Made by a program: the position numbers and the translations under genes. Positions 26,385 through 34,238 of a stretch of DNA of 46,921 bases are shown one piece after another; the first letter of the stretch is position 1; every line of letters begins with the position of its first letter. The notes below the pieces were generated by a model that was not told the origin of the DNA, searched no databases, and saw only the letters and a list, made by a program, of their open reading frames with translations. The DNA is from DATKMK01 sp035541895 (lineage in GTDB: Bacteria; Desulfobacterota; Binatia; HRBIN30; JACQVA1), in NCBI GenBank assembly GCA_035541895.1, contig DATKMK010000025.1, forward strand, positions 1-46,921. Direction: 5' to 3'.

Positions 26385-28664
26385 TCAAACTGCCTCCACT
26401 CGTGCCGGCACATACTTGTGCCACGGCGTGCCCGCGAGCCAGTCGCGGTCCTCGCTGGCGGTGAGTTCGTTCGGCGCGGCGCCGGCGGTGAGACGCGTGC
26501 CGTCCACCCCGGGGTAGTCGAGGCCGAGGCCGTTGGGCAGCGAGACGTGACCGGGCTGCATGCGGTCGGAGATCTCGATGGTGACCTCGACGCTGGCCCG
26601 TTTGGTGGTGAGCCGCGCGCGTCCGCCTTCGGTCAGTCGCAGCCGCTGCGCGTCCTCGGGATTGATGCGCAACGACCCGTGCGAGTCCTTCTTGCGCCAG
26701 TCGGGATTGCGAAGGATCGTGTTCGCGGTAAATGAGCGCCGTTCGCCGGCGGACAACACAAAGGGAAACTTGCTGTTCGATGCGGGCGGCGTCTTATTGG
26801 TGAGGGTGCCGAGTTCTTCGATCAACTCGGCGATGAGCAGGTTGAATTTTCCTCCGCGCACGCGTTGCCAACTGTCCTCGTACTCGTCCTGCGCGAAGAC
26901 GAGACCGGCGGGACTGTTGAGGATCGCATCGAAGAGCTTTTCGCCGGCCTCGAGACCCTCGCCGTCGAAGCCCGCCCGCCGGGCCGACTCCGCGTTTCGC
27001 ATGACGAACAATTGCGCCAGGCCCCAGAGCGCCGCAGCCGACGCTGCGCCGTTGGGCAGCGTGGGACCGAGCGTGCGGTAGAGCACCACGGGCAGCAACG
27101 CATTCAGTTTGGGATTGGCGGCGGTGGCGGCGAAGAACGCTTCGCCGTACGCGGTACGTCCCGCGGAGGCCGCCTCACGCAGCGGCGCGAGATCCTCGTC
27201 GGTGAGCGCGCCGATCGCCTCGACGAGCCGCGCATGGATTTCGGGTTCGGGCAGCGTGCCCGGGAGAGGTTCGAACAGCGGGTGGCGCAGGTGAAAGACG
27301 TTCTGCGGAAAGTCGAAGTTGAAGAATGTCGCCTCGTACTTCTCGAACTGCGAGGGCGGCGGCAGAATGTAGTGCGCGAGGCGCGCCGTTTCGGTCATCG
27401 CGACGTCGATGACGACCAGGAAGTCCAGTGCAGAGAGCGCTTCGCGCATCCGTTGGCTGTCGGCGAGCGAGTGCGCGGGATTGCCGCTCTCGACGATCAT
27501 CGCTCGATAGCGTTTCGGGTGATCCGTGAGAATCTCGTCGGGGATGACGTTGCAGGGCACCAGGCCGCTGATGATCCGCGCGCCCACAACCGGGCTGACT
27601 CGCTGCGCCTCCGCGCCGACACCGGCGCCGTTCTGAGATCCACCCGCGAGATTCACCAGACTCGCCGGCACGTACTGCGCCCCGCGCTTTCCAAAGCTGC
27701 CCACCAGCATCCACACCAGCTTTTCGAGATAGCTGTTCAAGGTCGAGTGCCGGTTCATTTGGATGCCGAGGTCTTCGAAGACGGCGACACTCGCGGCCCC
27801 GGCGATGCGCCGCGCGGTGGTGCGAACGAGACTCTCCTCGACGCCGGCGACGGCGCAGTATTCGGACACCGGCACCTGGCGCAGCGCCGCGATCACTTCG
27901 TCGACCCCGACCGCATGCTGCGCCAACCACGCTTCGGCGTGAAGATTTTCCTGCACGATGACGGCGGCGATCGCCGCCAGCAACCAGGCGTCGCAGCCGG
28001 GTTTGACTTGCAAGTGGATGTCGGCCAGCTCGGCGGTCTCCGTGCGTCGCGGGTCGATGACGATCAGCGATCGCGCCGGATCGCGCGCGATCTCCTTCAG
28101 CACGACGCGCGCGCGCGGGATGCTGTGCGATTGCCAGGGATTCTTGCCGACGAACAGCGCGACCTCCGCATGCTCGAAATCGGCGCGCACGAACCCGCCC
28201 ATCATCCGGCCGTTGACCCAGAACTCGCCGGTCTTTTCCTGAGCGAGTGCGTTGGAGCGGTAGATCGAGCCCAGCGCCCGCAACGTCGCGCTGCCGTAGG
28301 CGCCGCCGAGATGATTTCCCTGGCCGCCGCCGCCGTAATAGAAGATCGTGTCGCCGCCGAACGTCTCGCGCACCGCGACCAGACGCGCCGCGACCTCGCG
28401 GATGGCGGTGTCCCAGTCGATCTCCTCGAACGAACCGTCGGCGCAGCGGCGCAGCGGCGAGGTCAATCGATGCGGCCCGTTCTGGTAGTAGTCGAGTCGA
28501 TGCGCCTTCTCGCAGGCGTATCCCTGCGATGCCGGGTGCCGCTTGTCACCGCGGATCGTTTCGAACCGGCGCCCGTCGGGACCCCCGAGGCGCACTTCGA
28601 TACCGCAATTGCACTCGCACAGAATGCACGCCGTTTGTTTCCACTCGCCGGTCGCCTCGGTCAT
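26385..28664 (-). CDS. Molybdopterin-dependent oxidoreductase (FdhF/BisC type)
   Basis: A 759-residue bis-MGD enzyme of the DMSO-reductase superfamily. An N-terminal [4Fe-4S] motif is seen: C-x2-C-x3-C in CILCECNCG plus a later cysteine in YACEKA. Then come the molybdopterin domain (FYYGGGGQGNHLGG, VALFVGKNPWQSH, DPRRTETAELADIH) and the C-terminal dinucleotide-binding domain (SLPNGLGLDYP). The position after SNALAQEKTGEFW, where formate dehydrogenases carry Cys or Sec, has no such residue, so the substrate is probably not formate. No electron-transfer subunit is adjacent. AGGAGGT precedes the ATG and a palindrome lies just upstream. Confidence 0.9.
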   Translation of the reverse strand: MTEATGEWKQTACILCECNCGIEVRLGGPDGRRFETIRGDKRHPASQGYACEKAHRLDYYQNGPHRLTSPLRRCADGSFEEIDWDTAIREVAARLVAVRETFGGDTIFYYGGGGQGNHLGGAYGSATLRALGSIYRSNALAQEKTGEFWVNGRMMGGFVRADFEHAEVALFVGKNPWQSHSIPRARVVLKEIARDPARSLIVIDPRRTETAELADIHLQVKPGCDAWLLAAIAAVIVQENLHAEAWLAQHAVGVDEVIAALRQVPVSEYCAVAGVEESLVRTTARRIAGAASVAVFEDLGIQMNRHSTLNSYLEKLVWMLVGSFGKRGAQYVPASLVNLAGGSQNGAGVGAEAQRVSPVVGARIISGLVPCNVIPDEILTDHPKRYRAMIVESGNPAHSLADSQRMREALSALDFLVVIDVAMTETARLAHYILPPPSQFEKYEATFFNFDFPQNVFHLRHPLFEPLPGTLPEPEIHARLVEAIGALTDEDLAPLREAASAGRTAYGEAFFAATAANPKLNALLPVVLYRTLGPTLPNGAASAAALWGLAQLFVMRNAESARRAGFDGEGLEAGEKLFDAILNSPAGLVFAQDEYEDSWQRVRGGKFNLLIAELIEELGTLTNKTPPASNSKFPFVLSAGERRSFTANTILRNPDWRKKDSHGSLRINPEDAQRLRLTEGGRARLTTKRASVEVTIEISDRMQPGHVSLPNGLGLDYPGVDGTRLTAGAAPNELTASEDRDWLAGTPWHKYVPARVEAV

Positions 28665-28680
28665 GTCGAACCTCCTGTCA

Positions 28681-28695
28681 GTTCAATGATTGAAC
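28681..28695. promoter_or_regulatory. Palindromic operator candidate
   Basis: GTTCAATGATTGAAC is a perfect inverted repeat with six-base arms and a three-base centre. It lies 17-31 bases before the ATG of the molybdopterin enzyme, just upstream of its ribosome site. The form (TTCAAT-N-ATTGAA) resembles operators of TetR-type regulators. Binding protein unknown; the nearest regulator is the HxlR gene downstream. Confidence 0.5.
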
Positions 28696-28717
28696 TTGGT
28701 GTACAGAGGTGGCGTCG

Positions 28718-29050
28718 CTAAGTCCAGCCCTTGACCAGTTCTGCAACATGCAGGTCGGAGGGGGAGTGCCCCGCGCCGAAGCCGTACTGTGATCGCGGCG
28801 GCACAGCGCGACGGTGCGCGGTGAGACCCCGCTGACAGCGGTCGCACGGTCCGCAGGAAATCTGGAAGGGTACGACGACCCGATCACCGGTGCAGGCGGT
28901 GCCGACCGCGTCTCCGGTTTCAACGACTTCCGCGACGAACTCGTGTCCAAGACCGATCGCACCCGGCACCGGGAGGCGGCCGTCAGCCATCGGGCGATCG
29001 ATATCGCACAAGGTGACCGCGAGGGGCCGAACCAGCGCCTCGCGCGGCCC
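28718..29050 (-). pseudogene. Zinc-dependent alcohol dehydrogenase remnant
   Basis: The minus-strand frame keeps about 110 residues of the N-terminal catalytic domain of a medium-chain dehydrogenase: LCDIDRPMADG with the first zinc ligand, GLGHEF with the second, and GDRVVVPFQISCGPC at the structural zinc site. The fourth structural cysteine is replaced by Arg in GLTAHRRAV. The protein has no start and the similarity ends after SQYGFGA, so the cofactor domain is missing. Its 5' end abuts a LysR remnant. Confidence 0.7.
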
Positions 29051-29056
29051 CTGGAC

Positions 29057-29407
29057 CCCGCGGCGCTCAACCTCGCCCGCGAGCGGCTGCTGCTGTACGA
29101 CGACAGCTACGGCAAGATTCCGGAGTTGCTGTGGCTGCGCGAGGCGGATCTTGCCGGCGCGGTCTAGATGCGCACCGCCAGCACGCGGGCACTGCTGCGT
29201 GCGGCGGTCTCCGGTGCGCGGATCGCGTTGCTGCCCGATGTGTTCGCCGCGCGCGAGACGTTGGTGGCGATCCCCGCGCCCCGGCCGATTCCGCCGCGCC
29301 CGCCGTGGCTGCTGGTGCACCGTGACCTGCGCGCGCTGGCTCCAATACGCGCCGTCAGCGCGTGGGTGGTCGCAACGTTCGCCGCGCTGATAGGCCGGCC
29401 ACGATGA
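29057..29407 (+). pseudogene. LysR-family regulator C-terminal remnant with an in-frame amber stop
   Basis: About 115 codons match the end of a LysR effector domain: LLYDDSYGKIPELLWL, then ALLRAAVSGARIALLPDVFA, WLLVHRDLRALAPIRAVSAW. A TAG stop at 29165-29167 interrupts the same frame without a frameshift. The DNA-binding half is missing. It starts where the divergent alcohol-dehydrogenase fragment ends, so a deletion or rearrangement has joined two broken genes. Confidence 0.7.
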
Positions 29408-29929
29408 AGTCCCTCCATTCGACCGAACAGTCACGCGCCTTTCGTGCCCTTCGTTCGGCGACTCCGTTGCGGCTGCGAGCTTGGCGTCCCGTCACGCGCT
29501 TGGTCTCCCACGCGCGATTCCGGTTCGGGACAAGAGGTGCCGAGGGTTGGCGTAGGGGCGCGGTAGATCCCCGTGCGTACGCGCAAGTCGAGTGCGTCAC
29601 CGACCGCACGAATGGTATCCGGGCAGAAGCCTGCAGCACTCGAACACCGGCATCGCGCACGTCGCTGAACGCCGTTATGCTCCTCCTCTTCTACAGGCAT
29701 GACGAACAGACGTGCCACCAGGATAGTAACGCCTGTCCGTATCGAGGATGTCACCCGACGAGCCGCTTCCCCTTCTGTACCGTCTCGGGCGCCGTTCCTG
29801 GAGGAGTCTGCGCTCGCCCATCGCGCTTGGACGTGCGGGCCGTGCGACCCCGAGCGAGCGCGAGTCCGAGCGGACCCGCTCGTCGCATTTGTTGTTGCTG
29901 GGGCGGAAGTGTTATCGACGGTCAGGGCC
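29408..29929. other. Gene-free stretch
   Basis: No frame on either strand here shows a domain, a ribosome site or a signal peptide. It probably includes the promoter region of the histidine kinase that follows and decayed sequence extending from the LysR/dehydrogenase scar. Confidence 0.5.
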
Positions 29930-31660
29930 ATGGGTTTCCAATACACGCCCTACGTATTCGGCTATCTCGCCGCCGGCGCGACCTCGCTTGCGGCTGCGCT
30001 GTACGTGTGGCGACACCGGCAGGCGCGCGGCGCATGGCCGTTGTTGGCGGCGCTGATCGCGGAAGTGGAGTGGGCGTGGGTCGGAGCGGTGGCGATGTCG
30101 CACACCGATCTGGCGCACCAGTTTTTCTACGTAGACGTCAGCTACATCGGGATCGTCGCTCTGCCGCCGGCCTCGTTCATGTTTGCGCTGGTGTACAGCG
30201 GCCGGGAGCAGTGGCTGACCCGCCGCATGTTGACAGTGCTGATTGCGGTGCCGCTACTGACCTTGCTGCTCCTGGCCACGAACGGTGTGCACGGGCTGAT
30301 GTACCGGCACGTCGCGCTCGAAATGATCGGCGCCTTCGCCAAGCCCGTGGTCGTGCGTGGGCCCTGGTTCTGGGTCCACACCGCCTTCAGCTACACACTC
30401 CTGGTCACGGGAAGCTTTCTCATCACGCTCACCGTGATCGAGTCTCCGTCGCTGTATCGCTACCAAATGGCCTTTGTGCTGTTTGGCGTATTGGTTCCGG
30501 TTGCCGGCAACGTGATGCAGGTCATGAAGTGGAATCCGTTGCCGGTCGATGTGACCCCGATTGCGTTCAGCGTCGGATCATCGGCCATTGCCTTCAGCGT
30601 ATTCCGCTATCGTCTCTTCGACATCATGCCGGTGGCGCGCAGCATCGTGATCGACGGCCTCGCCGACGGCGTGCTCGTGCTGGACGCGGAGAATCGTGTC
30701 GTCGATGCCAATGCCGGCGCCCTGCGTATTCTCGGCCGCGGCACCTCCGCGATCGTCGGTCGGGCTGCCGCAGACGTGCTGTCCGCCTACCCACATCTCG
30801 TCGAACAGTTTCGCGACGTGGCGCAAGGCGAGACCGAGATCGCATTGGAAGTCGACGGCAGCGAACACCACTACGCGCTGCGCTTCTCGCCGATCCTCGC
30901 CGCCACCGGCGCGACGATGGGGCGCGTGGTCGTCGCGCGCGACATCACCGATCGGGTTCGCCTGATCCGGGAGCTGGACGCGTACTCGCGCGTGGTCGCG
31001 CACGATCTCAAAAATCCCATCGCCGTTATCACCGGATACGCCAGCCTGCTCGAAATGAACATCGGCGATACGTTGGACGGGAAGAATCGCAAGTTCCTTG
31101 CCGACACGTTGCGCGGATGTGAACGGATGACCCGGATCGTGAACGAGCTCCTTTTGTTTGCGCGCGTGCGCAGCATCGAGAAGGTCGCCGTCGCTCCGGT
31201 GAACATGGCCGGCGTCATGTCGGAAGTGATGGATCGACTGAGTACGATCATCACCAATGCGGACGCGGTAGTACGCGCGCCCGATGAGTGGCCGATCGTG
31301 GAAGGGAACGCTGCCTGGATCGAAGAAGTGTGGGCGAACTACATCAGCAATGCGATCAAATACGGCGGCTCCCCACCGCGCGTGGAACTCGGTGCAGACG
31401 GACCCGGTAACGGGGTGGTCCGCTTTTGGGTGCGCGACAACGGGCGCGGCATTGCCGCGGACGATATCGATCGATTGTTCCGCGAGTTTTCACGGGTGGA
31501 CACGTCGGTGTCCGACAGTCACGGGCTCGGACTCTCGATCGTCAAGCGCATCGTCGAAAAACTCGGCGGCACCGTGGGCGTCGTCAGCGCGATCGGCGAG
31601 GGGAGCACCTTTTGGTTCACGCTCCCGTCCGTGCAGTCGCCGTCGTCGTCGCCGGTGTGA
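29930..31660 (+). CDS. 7TM-PAS sensor histidine kinase
   Basis: A 576-residue kinase. An N-terminal domain of about seven transmembrane helices (residues 1-230) resembles the histidine-kinase N-terminal 7TM region. A PAS domain follows (GLADGVLVLDAENRVVDAN, about 240-345), then a HisKA domain with the phospho-acceptor in VVAHDLKNPIAV near residue 358, and a catalytic domain with ISNAIKYGG, DNGRGI and HGLGLSIV. I start it at ATG 29930; the frame is open to 29699 but that part is not conserved-looking. No response regulator is adjacent. Confidence 0.9.
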   Translation: MGFQYTPYVFGYLAAGATSLAAALYVWRHRQARGAWPLLAALIAEVEWAWVGAVAMSHTDLAHQFFYVDVSYIGIVALPPASFMFALVYSGREQWLTRRMLTVLIAVPLLTLLLLATNGVHGLMYRHVALEMIGAFAKPVVVRGPWFWVHTAFSYTLLVTGSFLITLTVIESPSLYRYQMAFVLFGVLVPVAGNVMQVMKWNPLPVDVTPIAFSVGSSAIAFSVFRYRLFDIMPVARSIVIDGLADGVLVLDAENRVVDANAGALRILGRGTSAIVGRAAADVLSAYPHLVEQFRDVAQGETEIALEVDGSEHHYALRFSPILAATGATMGRVVVARDITDRVRLIRELDAYSRVVAHDLKNPIAVITGYASLLEMNIGDTLDGKNRKFLADTLRGCERMTRIVNELLLFARVRSIEKVAVAPVNMAGVMSEVMDRLSTIITNADAVVRAPDEWPIVEGNAAWIEEVWANYISNAIKYGGSPPRVELGADGPGNGVVRFWVRDNGRGIAADDIDRLFREFSRVDTSVSDSHGLGLSIVKRIVEKLGGTVGVVSAIGEGSTFWFTLPSVQSPSSSPV

Positions 31661-31684
31661 GGGTACGTCGGCTTACGTCAAGGG

Positions 31685-32404
31685 CTACTTGGCGGCGAGA
31701 TTCGGGTCGCACTGGAGGAAGTGTGACTGCTGCAGCCAGTTTGGATCGGGATAGTACGCGAAGAGCGCCGTGCCTTCTTTGATCTGCTGCACGATCTTCG
31801 GCAGCACCGTGCGATCCACGGCGGGGCAACCCCAACTGCGGCCGAGTTGACCGAAGCGCTGCACCACGCGCGGGTTCACGTAGGCGGCGCCGTGCATCAC
31901 GATGCGCCGCTCGTCGGCGCGATCGTTGATGCCCGGTTCCAAGCCGATCAGCCGCAGCGACTCGCCGTGGCGGCCATCGTACACGGCGTCGGTGCGAAAC
32001 AACCCGAGACTCGACTGCCGCGATTGCGGCCGATTGGAGAACGCGACCGCGTACGCTTCTCCGCTGTTCTGCCCGTGCGCGACGAGTTCGTGGAACAGGA
32101 CGCGCCGTTTCTCGAGGTCGATGACCCATAATCGTTTCTCGGTCGACGGCAGCGAGTAGTCGATGAGGGTGAGAATCGGCGTCGCGAACTGACCTTCCGC
32201 CCGGCCGCACCGATATGCCTGCATGGCCAGATCGAGCACCTCGCGACGTGGCCACTCGACCGGCGCAGCGGGAAAGCGGCGCGCCTCGCGCGGCCAGACC
32301 GTCGGCTTCACATGGCGCGTGCGGTGCGTTCGTGCCGCCGCGGCACCGGGCACCAGGCAGCACAGCAGGGCAATCGCTGCGCTTCTCGATCTCGACCGGT
32401 TCAT
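31685..32404 (-). CDS. Murein L,D-transpeptidase catalytic domain (YkuD_2) protein
   Basis: A 239-residue exported protein with an N-terminal signal sequence ending near GAAAA. The C-terminal half has the YkuD_2 pattern: HGAAYVNPRVVQRFGQLG followed by RSWGCPAVD, where Cys is the predicted nucleophile. Such enzymes are thought to act on peptidoglycan stem peptides in the periplasm. The ATG at 32404 overlaps the stop of the upstream YcbB-like gene as ATGA. This is a second, structurally different L,D-transpeptidase in the same transcript. Confidence 0.9.
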   Translation of the reverse strand: MNRSRSRSAAIALLCCLVPGAAAARTHRTRHVKPTVWPREARRFPAAPVEWPRREVLDLAMQAYRCGRAEGQFATPILTLIDYSLPSTEKRLWVIDLEKRRVLFHELVAHGQNSGEAYAVAFSNRPQSRQSSLGLFRTDAVYDGRHGESLRLIGLEPGINDRADERRIVMHGAAYVNPRVVQRFGQLGRSWGCPAVDRTVLPKIVQQIKEGTALFAYYPDPNWLQQSHFLQCDPNLAAK

Positions 32405-34110
32405 TGCGACTGCGTCTCCACCTGCGCCGGCCTTCGGGCCGCAGTTGGATACGGGTACGGTGGACCTTTTGCAAGCACCGCGTCGAGCCGCGCGTCGTGT
32501 GCATAGATGTCCTTGAAGAAATGCGTCGTGCCGTCTTCGTCGACCACCACGGTGCTGTAGAGCAGGTACACTCCCAGCGGCCGCTCCAGATACACGCGCC
32601 GGTTGTTGCGGCCGCTGTTCATTGCCGTCTCGATCGCCTCGCGATCCCACGTGCCTTGGCCGTGGAGCACGAATTCCGCCAACGCCGGCGCGTCGGAGAC
32701 GCGGATGCATCCGTGGCTGAAATCGCGTCGACTCTTGGCGAACAGCCGCTTGGTCGGCGTGTCGTGCATGTAGACATGGAACGGGTTGGGGAAGACGAAC
32801 TTGAGCAACCCCAACGCGTTGTCGTTGCCGGGAAGTTGGCGGACGCGGCCGTGGTGAAACTCGTAGTGGTGCCGCGAGAAGTAGCTCGGATCCTGCGCTG
32901 CTTCGGGCAGGATCTCGTTGCGCGCAATCGCCGGCGGCACGTCCCAGTACGGACGAAAAACGACGTACTGCATGGTGGCGTACAGCACGGGCGTTTCCCG
33001 ACGCAGCGACGCGGCGCCCACCACGGCGCGCATTTGAACTGCTGGGCTGCTGCTCTCGCGGTGGTAGCCGCGGAGCTGGAATTCGGGGATGTTGACGACG
33101 ACGAACGCCTCGTCGTCCGCCGGCGGTAGCCAGCGCAGGCGTTCCAGCGCCAGTTCGATCTGCCGAACACGTGTGGCCGGTGCCGTCTGCAACTCGCTCA
33201 AGGTCGCCTCGCCGATGACGCCGTCCGCGCCGAGCCCGTGGCGTTCCTGAAATCGCTTCACCGCTTTGACCAGCTCGGGATCGTACGCGCGCGTGTTCTT
33301 CGGCACGCGTGCGGTGCCCGGCAGGTCGCCGACCGCGCGCAGCAACTCCCGCAGCGGTCCGACGCCCGCATCCGATTCGCCGGGGTGAAGTTTTGGAAGG
33401 TTGGGGACCTGCGGAAAATCCGAGCGCGCAGCCAGATCACGCCAGTGCGCCAGTGCCGTGACGAGACGCCCGAAGAGCGGGAACTGCGGATCGAGCGCGG
33501 CGAGTTGTTGCGCCGGCGCTTCCGCCGCCGGCAACCGCGACGCGACCGCCACCGGATCGAAGAGCCGAGGCTTGGCCTCGAGGGCGAAGCCGACGGCGCG
33601 CGGTAGGACGCGGCCGAGGTGCGCGTCGGAGACATAGCGGACGGCGCTGACCGTCAGCGCGGTGTCGAACGCTGCGGCGTCCGCCGCCGGCGTGGCGGCA
33701 GAAGCGAAACGCGCTGCGGCTTCGCTCAGTCGCGCGGCGTCGTAGTCGTCCGGGGACAAGCCGCGCCGGTCCGCTTCGAACAAGACGCGGATGACCTCTG
33801 CGGCTTGGGTGGTCGGCTGATCGCTCCGCAACCAGAGCGGATGAAACCGTACCGCCTCGTACAGTTGCCGCACCGCATCCTGGCGGTTGGAGAAATCCGG
33901 CCGATGCAACAACGGTTGCCGGCCGCTTTCGACGATGGTGCGAATCGTTGCGGCGACCGGCTCCTGCGCCGGTTGGTTGTCCGCTGCGCGCGCCGCGAAG
34001 GCTGGGACGATGAGAACACAAGCCAGCGTCGCAAAACGGCGCCACCAAGTCACCGCCTGCTCACGCGCCGCGGCACTCGAAAGCTCACCAACCGTCCGTC
34101 GATCCTGCAT
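32401..34110 (-). CDS. L,D-transpeptidase, YcbB/LdtD type
   Basis: A 569-residue protein that crosslinks peptidoglycan through 3-3 linkages or attaches lipoproteins. It has an N-terminal signal anchor (LACVLIVPAFAARA), a scaffold domain, a peptidoglycan-binding helix bundle (YDPELVKAVKRFQERHGL, GADGVIGEATLSEL) and a C-terminal YkuD domain with YMHDTP and SHGCIRVSD, where Cys is the nucleophile. The long capping loop typical of YcbB is present. Start ATG 34110 or GTG 34128. Coupled to the next gene by ATGA overlap. Lies 110 bases after the YHYH gene on the same strand. Confidence 0.92.
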   Translation of the reverse strand: MQDRRTVGELSSAAAREQAVTWWRRFATLACVLIVPAFAARAADNQPAQEPVAATIRTIVESGRQPLLHRPDFSNRQDAVRQLYEAVRFHPLWLRSDQPTTQAAEVIRVLFEADRRGLSPDDYDAARLSEAAARFASAATPAADAAAFDTALTVSAVRYVSDAHLGRVLPRAVGFALEAKPRLFDPVAVASRLPAAEAPAQQLAALDPQFPLFGRLVTALAHWRDLAARSDFPQVPNLPKLHPGESDAGVGPLRELLRAVGDLPGTARVPKNTRAYDPELVKAVKRFQERHGLGADGVIGEATLSELQTAPATRVRQIELALERLRWLPPADDEAFVVVNIPEFQLRGYHRESSSPAVQMRAVVGAASLRRETPVLYATMQYVVFRPYWDVPPAIARNEILPEAAQDPSYFSRHHYEFHHGRVRQLPGNDNALGLLKFVFPNPFHVYMHDTPTKRLFAKSRRDFSHGCIRVSDAPALAEFVLHGQGTWDREAIETAMNSGRNNRRVYLERPLGVYLLYSTVVVDEDGTTHFFKDIYAHDARLDAVLAKGPPYPYPTAARRPAQVETQSQ

Positions 34111-34238
34111 GCGCACTGACGCCGACACGAAAAGGCCAGAAGTGAATCACGCGCGCCGATGTCTTTCAATCGGCGGCGCGAGGGTTCCGAAGCGGGAAGG
34201 CGTTCGCAGGGATGAGCCGGCGCGAAAACGCTCCCGCT

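Noticed and set aside
26865..28721. 618-codon plus-strand open frame antisense to the molybdopterin enzyme
   Set aside because: High-GC shadow; the minus strand carries clear iron-sulfur and molybdopterin motifs.
29362..31122. 586-codon plus-strand frame overlapping the 7TM histidine kinase
   Set aside because: Arg/Cys-rich shadow without domains; the kinase frame has all catalytic boxes.
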